DNA from: Ustilago trichophora | Taxonomy: Eukaryota > Basidiomycota > Ustilaginomycetes > Ustilaginales > Ustilaginaceae | DNA: 64,000 bases | Direction of reading: 5' to 3' | Assembly (NCBI GenBank): GCA_900323505.1 | Contig: OOIN01000002.1 | Location: forward strand, 1,240,001-1,304,000 | Shown: positions 1 through 8,435 of the stretch, piece after piece | Layout: every line of letters starts with the position of its first letter | Position numbering within the stretch: the stretch's first letter is position 1 | Translations under genes and position numbers: made by a program | Notes under the pieces: model-generated | Databases searched by the model: none | What the model was told of the DNA's origin: nothing | What the model saw: the letters and a program-made list of their open reading frames with translations, nothing else

Positions 1-1
1 A

Positions 2-1327
2 CGCAGTACCATGAACAGCCGCGATTCGGCGTATGGTGGTTGGGAGCCAATTCCGCCAGGCCTGCTTGCCGATGGCGAAGTCTGGGAGGGCGCAGACGAC
101 AGGAAAGGCGGCAAGAAGCGCAAGCGCGGTCTTCCTGACGACCACATGGACAACACCGCAGATACACCTGAGACTGGCGAAATTACTACTGATGCCGCTG
201 CAGATGCTTCCAAACGACGACGCATGAGCGCAGGGGCCGGCCAGGACCAAGACGGGGACGCCGAGATGGACGAAGACGACTTGTCCGGAGGTGCGGAACA
301 CCCGGCTTCAACGTCCCGCGATAAGAGCCACAAGAAGAAGAAAGGCAATAACCAGTATACGGTACGCGAAGCCTCGGTCACCGCTGACTCGTCTGCTTCC
401 AAGCCTCGCCATCCTAACCAATACACGTACCGCAACAAGGATCGTAACGGAGCCGCCGTTCCTAACAGCCAAAAGATGGGCTCCAGCTCGACTTCGAACC
501 TCACCTCGCACTCTCCCAGCCCTAGTCCGAGCAAAGGCAGAGCAGAAAATGCACGTCGTGCAGCTGCGAGGGAAAACGCAAGTCAGATTGGCACGCCCGC
601 ACCTGGAGAGTCTTTGGGTACTTCCAGTCGTGGCGCGCATCAGACATCGACGACGCAGTGGGGTCTTCCCGAGCACCTGACACACTTAGCTTACTTGCTC
701 CCCAACGCAGGTTCTCGTCACGGCCCCTACAGGTCATCAGGATCGGCAACGGAAAATGGATCGGCCAACGGTGGCAAGAAGGGCTCTTCTTCGAGCTCCT
801 CGGTTTCCAACGGGGGCCCATCGCCGCCTGGAGGCTCGTCGTTTCCAACGCCATTCCAAGTGCTCTCGTCTATCGAGTCATCCACCAAGGTTCGATTTCC
901 TAGTCGTCGCATGACGATGGGTGAGATGCGAAAACGGGTGCGCAACATCGGCGAGTACGTGACACGAAGTCAGATTGAAGCAGTCGAGCGCGAAAAGCGT
1001 ATGAAGCTGCTTGGCATCGTGCCTCCCTACATGGACGAATTGGAGGAAGAGGTCGAGGCGGAAGCCGAAGCGATGCATGTGGACGACAAAGACACCGCCG
1101 CACCTGCCACAGCTGAGTCGTCGACCGAGCAAACTGCAAATAAGGAGAGCAAGAAAGAACCCGCGCCAACAGCAAGCGCACAAGGCAAAGTGGAACAATT
1201 GCCGTTGAGCATGCGACTGATGGAGGAGTTGACACGAGAGCTGATCAACTTCCAGCGAAAGTTTGGTATCGGCCCGGGCAGCTACGGTAGCCTGAGCAGC
1301 TCCCATCAATCTGCCACTGTCAATTAG
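2..1327 (+). CDS. C-terminal part of a probable Cti6-like Rpd3L histone-deacetylase subunit (5' partial)
   Basis: The frame is open from the first base of the window to the stop at 1325-1327, so the gene very likely begins upstream; the first in-window ATG is at 11. The visible part is mostly disordered (Ser, Lys/Arg and acidic tracts). Two segments look conserved. One is a basic motif beginning FPSRRMTMGEMRKRVRNIGEY about residue 295, followed by a helix with VTRSQIEAVEREKR. The other is a C-terminal helix LMEELTRELINFQRKFG. From memory, the first resembles the region behind the PHD finger of fungal Cti6, a subunit of the Rpd3L deacetylase complex. No PHD finger is visible, so if the call is right it lies outside the window. 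It could instead be another chromatin-associated disordered protein. Frame and stop are certain; the family is moderate to low confidence. Confidence 0.55.
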   Translation, partial: RSTMNSRDSAYGGWEPIPPGLLADGEVWEGADDRKGGKKRKRGLPDDHMDNTADTPETGEITTDAAADASKRRRMSAGAGQDQDGDAEMDEDDLSGGAEHPASTSRDKSHKKKKGNNQYTVREASVTADSSASKPRHPNQYTYRNKDRNGAAVPNSQKMGSSSTSNLTSHSPSPSPSKGRAENARRAAARENASQIGTPAPGESLGTSSRGAHQTSTTQWGLPEHLTHLAYLLPNAGSRHGPYRSSGSATENGSANGGKKGSSSSSSVSNGGPSPPGGSSFPTPFQVLSSIESSTKVRFPSRRMTMGEMRKRVRNIGEYVTRSQIEAVEREKRMKLLGIVPPYMDELEEEVEAEAEAMHVDDKDTAAPATAESSTEQTANKESKKEPAPTASAQGKVEQLPLSMRLMEELTRELINFQRKFGIGPGSYGSLSSSHQSATVN

Positions 1328-2326
1328 TTGGCGAATCGCTTATCAGCTTTGCAATTTTAGAATCTCTATTCGTTTCACAAGTCGAAGTCTAGCATTGTCA
1401 TTGGATCGATGGGAGCGTACGTGTGATCAGATTTTGAATAAAGGCGATGTTTGTCTCTGGTGTGTGTAGGGATAGAGTTGCGGCAACAGGTGAGCGGACG
1501 AGATATGCAAACTGCCCACGGCAGATGTGCGGCTCGTTTCACGCAAGCTTGATTGGATTTGCGGCTGAGTGGCCATGTAAAGCGATTGGGGGAGGCCGAC
1601 TGAACTTCACAAAGGAGACAAAGTAGTGTGGGTCAAGATAAGCTTGTCAGCGTTGAGCATGTCTGTCGAGGCTTTCTGTCAACAGCGGCTTTTTATGATC
1701 AATCGTACTTAGGAATGAATCTGCCTTGAGCATCTGACCAGTTGAGTTTTGTCTTAATTCTCGAGGAGACAAGAACAGATGCTTGAGAGTCGTCAAGTGT
1801 GTCACCCTTCTCGCTTTTTGTCCACCTTTGATGCATGTTTCTGCTGCTACCTTTTCAGCTTCTTTTCGATCACACAATCGCTTCCTTGCTTCGAACTTGT
1901 GCCTGGAAAAGATACAGTACACGGAACTCTGAACGGTCCACTCGAGTGCGATTTTGTTTTAAAACCGTTGTCAAATCTTGCCTTACGTCGCCACAATGAA
2001 AGACACAAAAGGCTGATCCTTCCAATCTTTGAGGCGCTAGTGCACCTGCGTGTGTAACTGTGCAAAGGTTTGTCGAATGACTGGCCAAAACGTCGTCAAC
2101 GTGCGCACTTTGTTCAGCCCACAGTCACCAGTCATAATTGATCTGTGTGCTTTCTCGCTCCTCAAATTGGCGCCTCGAGCTGCAGTCAAGTAAGCCAGTC
2201 TCACTTTGAGGCCTACTGATGTCTTGATCACGAACATCTCTGTCACTAGAAAGAGAAAGGACCCTCCTATGATCTCACAAGATGAGCGGCTGACTGCCCT
2301 AGCGATGAAAACTAAAGATATATTTT

Positions 2327-2327
<1 letters not shown>

Positions 2328-2361
<34 letters not shown>
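2328..2361. repeat. poly-A homopolymer, 34 bp
   Basis: An uninterrupted run of A lies between the tails of two genes. It is not attached to any retroelement sequence that I can see. Confidence 0.9.
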
Positions 2362-2362
<1 letters not shown>

Positions 2363-3249
2363 AGCGCGTCTCATTTGCTCCTCCTTCCCAGCAGATACAG
2401 GCACGCACACGCAGGGACACGCAGATTGCGCTTTTGAACTTTGCTTGGTCCTCCGTCTTTGACCCTGAAAAAGCGTAACTTTACCGGCTTTGTGCATTCA
2501 TTTCGATTTACTCAACATAGCAGCGCGCAGTCGAGACGCGCCAAACACCGAACAAGAGTCTCCCCTCTTTCTTTTGGCCTGGCTGGCTCGCGCATTCTTG
2601 CATTGCAGCAGCCCGTGTGTGGGTGCACTGTACAGTACTGCACTGTACTGTATGTGTGTGTGGGCAAGTGTCTGGCATTTCCAACTTTGCAAGTCACACT
2701 GCTGAGCAACTTGCCTCTCGTCCACACCCATCGTTATCCGTCGCACTTCTTTCCCCGTCTCTTCATCACCCCACTCCTCCTTTCCACCATACCACTTCCA
2801 CCTTCTTTCAATTGCACACCATCGCCCATCGCCGCCAATCGTCCATCATCCTTCTTTCCTTCAACTCAACAGCAACAAGAGAGACGAGAATCGACAATCG
2901 AGATCAACATTACCGCCTCTCTCTTTTCAACAGCCATTTTTCCAGAAATTCTATTTTTTTTTCTCCAACAACACACACACACACACACGCTGTTCAGTTC
3001 AGGGTGCGACCTGACGCGGACGCCTAACACCGTACCATCCTCCAATTTCTCATCGCGTGTGTCGTCCGTAGCTAGCATACAGTATTTGCGCATTTACCTC
3101 TAGCATTCTAGTGACAACAAGCATTCAGCATTTGTGTACCGGTCCCAATCCAGTCACCTACAGCATAGTCACAATACGACAGATTCCTTCTTTTCCGACG
3201 TCTTTTCCTCGACTTTCTTAATTGTGCAGGACCCTGAAAGGCATCGCCC

Positions 3250-3258
3250 ATGATCTGA
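3250..3258 (+). promoter_or_regulatory. minimal upstream ORF (ATG-ATC-TGA) before the SET-domain gene
   Basis: A two-codon uORF ends 30 bases before the main ATG at 3289. If it is in the mature leader it could reduce initiation at the main start. Whether it is transcribed or removed by a leader intron cannot be read from sequence. Confidence 0.4.
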
Positions 3259-3288
3259 GGTGCACCTTGCACTTGCCTTTCGCGTGCT

Positions 3289-6200
3289 ATGGCCCCCGCA
3301 CGCAAATCGGCTCGTCCGAGCTTGTTGACCTCGGTTAGTTCTCCAGCCAAAGGCCCTGCTGCCGTCAAGTCTCAACAAACTTCGACCGCCGCAAACGCTT
3401 CTGGCTCAGCTTCAGCCTCGACCTCGAAGCTAGCATCTCGCACTGCCCGCCAATTCGGTGATCCGACCGCACTCACTGTCAGCCAAGCCACCCCTGTTTC
3501 ACCGTCCAAGATACAGAGCAGCAACTCGTACGAAGACCCTATCGTCCTGTCCGATACTAGCGACACCGACCACGAAGTTGAGGAGATCGTCGACAGCTCA
3601 GACGACGAAGTCACCGCTCCGACTACCCTCACACCCAGCCCAAACGCATCGAAACAGAACATGTCGCTCCTCTCACCATCCTCCCACGCCAACATCTCTG
3701 TCGAGAGAAGTCACTCGACCAGCAGTCTCGACCAATCCTACGCCACCTCGTTGAACAGCGACCTCAATGCCATATCAGACGGCACTCTTTCCTCGCTCAG
3801 CTCGGTCGACTCTGACAGCGATGGAGCCGACTCTGACGACAGGGGCCTCCGGTCTTCCAAGCGCATCTTCCGCCCTTCGCAAAGCAACAGACCTGCGTCC
3901 ACGCCAACACGTGGCTCGGTAGACACTCAGGAAGCCGCCAGTCAGTCCTCTTCTTCCACACCTACACCCAGCCGCAGGTCGGCTCGCATTGTCTCATCTG
4001 GCTCGAGTGTCCAAAAGGCACTTCAGAGGCGCGACGAGCTCGACGCCAAACTCACCGCCAGTCCAGCCCGCCGAAAGCTCGACTCTCCCGAGGCACCACC
4101 ACCCAAGAGATCGCGTGGAAGGCCTAGGAGATCGGCACCTGATGCAAGCCTCACACCCTCATCAAACGTTCGCCTGACAGCGCCACAACCAGCAACGTCT
4201 GTGTCTTCCAAGGGTTCGTCAACTTCTGCTTCGGCACGACGAAGTTCCCGGTTGTCCTTGCCCTCAGCGCCCGCAACGGCCGCGCCAGTGTCTCCTTCCA
4301 GGCAGCAAGCAGTTAGGCAGCAAGCAGTTGAGCAGAGACCTGTCGTCGAAGAAGCTCCATCGCAGGAGGCTGGGCGTCAACTCAGACGAGGAAGGCGCTC
4401 TCAAGGTCCTGAGCTGGCAGCAGAGTCATCTGCTTCCTCGCTCTCTCCTTCTTCGACATCCCCTTCTGCCCGGCCTTCCATTGCATCGAGGCTGGCAGCT
4501 CCTTCTGCCAATGCTGTCAGCGCAGCAGACACACCTGTGAAGCGAGGTCGAGGTCGACCAAGAAAGTCCGCAAATGTCGCAGAGGCCAAGGAGGATGCTG
4601 CGACTACTCGTCTGCGTAAGCGAAGCTTGTCTTTCGTCGGTACGAGCGCTGCTCCCGCATCTCCGGCTGTTGCTGACAAAGAGGAACTCGTGTCGCCTCG
4701 GCGCAAGAGAGGCAGGCCTACGCGCAAGTCGCTCCACCTCGAAGAAGAGGTCAGCAACAGCGCGGCCCCTGAGACACCAGAGCCACCACAAGCTGCACGA
4801 GCAAACGGCATCTCCCGACAGCAAGCCATCGACATGCTTGACGATGATCTCAGCGAGTTGAGCGATGTCAGTGAGATGTCAGTCGACTCGCCCGCAGCCT
4901 CCCAGAGTGGACAACCTGGTCCAGCGCGAAGAGGACGTCCTCTTTTGGCTCGCACTGCCGAGGCCAGGAGGATGAAGCGTGCCGCCAGACAGGACAAGGA
5001 TGGCAAATCGTATCACTACACAGGCCTGTATGCTGGTGAGGCCGACGCTGTGGCTTCAACTTCCATGCTCCGTCCGGGCGAGACGCAGAACCCGGTCCTC
5101 CCGATGCCCATCCACTTTGGCGCCAAACTGCTGACAGAGGAGCGAGACTTCTGTCTTCCCTACCCGATCCATCAGAAGATGGACCAGCTTCGTGATCGCG
5201 TCAACGCCAAGCGCAAGCCTCCCCGCTACCAGCATATCAGCAAGAACAAGTACGTTTCCCGTCCCAAACTGCACGGCGAAGTGCCCCTGTGTAACTGCAA
5301 GCCGGGCAGTGGATGTGGAGCTGACTGTTTGAACCGCATGCTCATGTTCATCTGCGATCCGAGGACCTGCCCGAGTGCGAGCAACTGCACCAACGTCAGT
5401 CTTGGGCGGCGACCCGCAGTCAAGACAGCCGTTTCCTATTACGGTCGTCGTGGCTTTGGCTTGAAGACGCTCGAGCCCATCAAGAAGGATGACTTTATAG
5501 ACGAGTACCGAGGTGAAGTCATCGACCTTACCGAAGCTGGCAAGCGAGTGACTGAAGAGTACAAAGCGACCGGCAACTTTTACCTGCTCGACTACGACTC
5601 GGCTGCAGGTGAGCTGCTCGACGGAGGCCGCAAGGGCAACATCACCCGTTTTGCCAACCACTCTTGCGACCCAAATTGCCGCATCGAGAAGTTCATCATC
5701 TGCGGCACCGATGAGGCGCTCTCGGCTGAATTCCAGATCGGTCTCTTTGCGACCCGCGATATTGAAGCGGGTGAGGAGCTCACCTACAACTATGGTTGGT
5801 CCAGATTCCAGCCTCGCGACATTACTGGGGCTCCGACGCACCAAGTCCCGATCGAGCGGTGCCTCTGCGGAGCCGCCAATTGCTCTGGTGTTCTGGGTGG
5901 CAAGAAAGCACCGCCGACCAAGGCTGCAGTGGCAGACGTGGTGGCCAACTCACGCAAGAAAACGGCCAAAGGCAGAGGCAAGGGCAAGGGCAGAGCAAGG
6001 AAAGCAGTCCAAGGTTCACGAGTCCGCATGCGCGCCATGACACCGATGCACAATGCTTCGCGTCTGTCGGCAGCAGCTATGCCGAGTTCATCGTTCGTGA
6101 TCACAGCAAGGAACTCTCGGAAGCGTGACGAACCTCAGTCAACCTTCCTCAGCAAAGTTGCCATCAAGCGCCGCGAGCGCTCGGTACGCGTTTCGAACGA

Positions 6201-7392
6201 TGCATCCTCGTCAGCCTCGTTGTCAACGCCAGGCAGCTTGGTGGCAGCTGCAACCAGCGAGAGCTCAAAAGGAACTGCTGACGCAATGGACGTTGACGAA
6301 CCGTCCACTCCCACAGTGACGGAACAAACAATTGCGGCACAGCCATTGTCCACTCTGTCGCAAGCGTCATCGTCATCTGCGTCAGTCATACAATCGTCAA
6401 CTGCTCAGACGACCTCGATCGTAACATCGCAAGAGGCTCGGGTTGTCGGCTCCACTGCATCTAAAAACGGCAGTGCATCAGAATCGGGATTGTCAGGCTC
6501 TGAAGGGCAGAGCAGTGCGACAGCAGCAGCGCCCGTCAAAGCATCCACCAAAGCCAGTGGTAGTCTCCTCACGCGATTGCCGTTGTTAAAAGGACTGTCT
6601 GCTTCCAGGGTCGGAAGCGCTTTTGGACGCGCGGCGACTGCGGCTCGTGGTACCAAAGATCGACGATGCTCGGCGGCGGAAGCCTTGATCTCGGACAACG
6701 ACGAAAGTTCATCGTTGGAGCGCGACCTGTCGGACTCGGACGGCCTCTTGTCGGATTTTCAGAAGCAGGATGATGGTCCGCAGCAGCATCCTGCTTCGAA
6801 GAAAGCTGCCGGCAAACCAGGTCGCCGCGGTCGTCATAAGCTGCAGCTGAGCAGTGAAGAGGCAGAGCGCCGAGCAGCGGACCGGCGGGCTCGAAACGCC
6901 TTCCTTGCACGTGTGCGGCGTGCGTCGAAGCGCGGGATCGTGATTCAAGATCCTACACAGCATCCTCTCAAGAAGATCAGCATCCAGTGCACCGCTGCAC
7001 CGGAAAACACATATATCCCCGATCTGCCCTCGTCGCTTGTGACTCTGGGCATGAGCACAGCCGACGCACGTCGAGCCCGTAATGCGTTCCTCGCACGTGT
7101 CCGAAGGGCCATGAAGCGCGGATATGCCAAGGATGTGGCCATCAAGATGGCAGCTAAGCCACTGCCGGGAGATGCAGCACGAGACACGCCGGTGATGAAG
7201 GCTCAACGAGCGTACATGGAACAATTGGAGCGCGAGGCTGTCGATGAGCTTTCGGCTTCGGTAGTCAGTAGCGCTCAGAACGGAGAAGGGTCGCGCATGG
7301 CAAGCATCAACCAGAAAGCAACAGCTTCGGGAGCAGCAGCAGGAGAAGATAGCTGGGTGGACGAGTCCAGCTGGGCGTCCCCTCAGAAGTGA
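3289..7392 (+). CDS. ash1: Ash1-type histone-lysine N-methyltransferase (AWS-SET-post-SET) with AT-hooks
   Basis: A single-exon gene for 1367 residues. The catalytic module is in the middle: a Cys-rich AWS domain near residues 660-705 (C-x-C-x5-C-x3-C pattern starting at Cys668), a SET domain near 710-835 with the cofactor/active-site motif NHSCDPNC at about 790-797 and the LTYNYGW segment, and a post-SET motif RCLCGAANCSG at about 857. AWS plus post-SET places it in the Ash1/NSD/SET2 class, which methylates H3 Lys36. Lack of a WW or SRI domain argues against Set2, so Ash1 is preferred. The N-terminal 500 residues are Ser-rich and disordered and hold three AT-hook cores (RGRPRR about 275, RGRPRK about 421, KRGRPTRK about 473), suggesting direct binding to AT-rich DNA. 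The C-terminal part carries the motif ARNAFLARVRRA twice (about 1200 and 1263). Upstream, a Ser/Asp/Glu-rich stretch has SUMO-interaction-like acidic runs. The ATG at 3289 is the first in frame. Confidence 0.88.
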   Translation: MAPARKSARPSLLTSVSSPAKGPAAVKSQQTSTAANASGSASASTSKLASRTARQFGDPTALTVSQATPVSPSKIQSSNSYEDPIVLSDTSDTDHEVEEIVDSSDDEVTAPTTLTPSPNASKQNMSLLSPSSHANISVERSHSTSSLDQSYATSLNSDLNAISDGTLSSLSSVDSDSDGADSDDRGLRSSKRIFRPSQSNRPASTPTRGSVDTQEAASQSSSSTPTPSRRSARIVSSGSSVQKALQRRDELDAKLTASPARRKLDSPEAPPPKRSRGRPRRSAPDASLTPSSNVRLTAPQPATSVSSKGSSTSASARRSSRLSLPSAPATAAPVSPSRQQAVRQQAVEQRPVVEEAPSQEAGRQLRRGRRSQGPELAAESSASSLSPSSTSPSARPSIASRLAAPSANAVSAADTPVKRGRGRPRKSANVAEAKEDAATTRLRKRSLSFVGTSAAPASPAVADKEELVSPRRKRGRPTRKSLHLEEEVSNSAAPETPEPPQAARANGISRQQAIDMLDDDLSELSDVSEMSVDSPAASQSGQPGPARRGRPLLARTAEARRMKRAARQDKDGKSYHYTGLYAGEADAVASTSMLRPGETQNPVLPMPIHFGAKLLTEERDFCLPYPIHQKMDQLRDRVNAKRKPPRYQHISKNKYVSRPKLHGEVPLCNCKPGSGCGADCLNRMLMFICDPRTCPSASNCTNVSLGRRPAVKTAVSYYGRRGFGLKTLEPIKKDDFIDEYRGEVIDLTEAGKRVTEEYKATGNFYLLDYDSAAGELLDGGRKGNITRFANHSCDPNCRIEKFIICGTDEALSAEFQIGLFATRDIEAGEELTYNYGWSRFQPRDITGAPTHQVPIERCLCGAANCSGVLGGKKAPPTKAAVADVVANSRKKTAKGRGKGKGRARKAVQGSRVRMRAMTPMHNASRLSAAAMPSSSFVITARNSRKRDEPQSTFLSKVAIKRRERSVRVSNDASSSASLSTPGSLVAAATSESSKGTADAMDVDEPSTPTVTEQTIAAQPLSTLSQASSSSASVIQSSTAQTTSIVTSQEARVVGSTASKNGSASESGLSGSEGQSSATAAAPVKASTKASGSLLTRLPLLKGLSASRVGSAFGRAATAARGTKDRRCSAAEALISDNDESSSLERDLSDSDGLLSDFQKQDDGPQQHPASKKAAGKPGRRGRHKLQLSSEEAERRAADRRARNAFLARVRRASKRGIVIQDPTQHPLKKISIQCTAAPENTYIPDLPSSLVTLGMSTADARRARNAFLARVRRAMKRGYAKDVAIKMAAKPLPGDAARDTPVMKAQRAYMEQLEREAVDELSASVVSSAQNGEGSRMASINQKATASGAAAGEDSWVDESSWASPQK

Positions 7393-8435
7393 GGTTTCGC
7401 AAACAAGTAGGCAACCCCCCTCCCCCCCTCCGGAGCTTATCGTTGGGTCAAGGAGTGCCCATCGTTTCCTCATGATCATCATATCCACCACGTACCAAAC
7501 AGTACAATAATAGCATTACTGGGAATCTCACATGGATTTAAGAATGAAGCAAGCTCGAAGCATGATTCTGAAATCGCTGCAATCGGCAAAACAGATTGAA
7601 GAGTGAGCCATACTTGAGCGAAGCACCAAAGCGCACCCAGACGGTTTGCAGATCCGAGTGTCCTTTGCCTTGTTGGAACATCTTATGCCGTACACCGTCA
7701 ACATCAGTAGGAAGGAGAACGTATAGAGAGACGCATGTGCTGGCTACAAGTTGAAGACAGAACGACGGGCGATTTCTGCGGTCTGCGCTGGCCTTGAAAT
7801 CGCGCTCCGAAAGAGGAAGAAAATTTAGAGAGCAACTTCACCAGCGGGCAGAGACGCGTAGGCAATCCACGGGTTAACGGTGCTTTTTGGATTGGTGCGT
7901 GGATGGCAAAGGCAAAGGCAGAGGCAAAAGCAAGAGCGAGCCAAATTGCAATAAGAAGGAAGCACGTATTTGCTCGCCATCGCTCGGATCCGCTCTCTCC
8001 ACCCAAATTCGATATACCTCAAGCTCGTTCTCGGACCCGCAATCCTCCCCCGCATCCTAGGTCCCCCCCCTGCTCAGCTGCAGCGCATCCTGCAGACGTC
8101 AACGTCAGACCCTTCCACCACCCGCCACGCCCCTGCCAACGGGCTAGGCCTAGGTACCTGCGGGCTCAACCACATCCTCGCCGTCGTCAATACTGGCAAG
8201 GCTTGCAATACATCTACTGCGCCGTCGTCGTCGTCGTTCACGCCAACTATACCCGCAACACAACTTCAGCACCGACTTTATATGCAGTCGTGACACACTC
8301 TAGGCCGTTGAACCGCGTTGTTTGTTTTCTTCCTCTTGAAGGACTTTGAATGGCAGCGCACTTGAGACCAAGTCAGACAACGACGTCGACATTGCACCAT
8401 CCGTGTCTGGAACCTTGACTGAAACACTCCACATC
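7393..8435. other. intergenic region between the SET-domain gene and the Zn2Cys6 factor gene
   Basis: No gene is seen. The segment from about 7900 to 8430 is C/T-rich and probably serves as promoter and leader of the downstream transcription factor. A reading frame here rich in Lys/Ala/Arg is low complexity and not believed. Confidence 0.5.

Larger units (their letters stand above)
1328..3288. other. intergenic region, 3' flank of the Cti6-like gene and long leader of the SET-domain gene
   Basis: No convincing gene is seen. It holds a 34-bp poly-A run, a small palindrome-rich patch at about 2630-2655 (ACTGTACAGT is a perfect palindrome), a CA repeat at about 2970-2988, and pyrimidine-rich sequence from about 2740 to 3240 that fits a promoter and leader for the downstream plus-strand gene. 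Confidence 0.6.

Noticed and set aside
8346..8435. Extension of the Zn2Cys6 factor upstream of its first ATG
   Set aside because: The first codon at 8346 is TTG; the first in-frame ATG is at 8436. The same applies to TTG at 43981 before the ATG at 43990.
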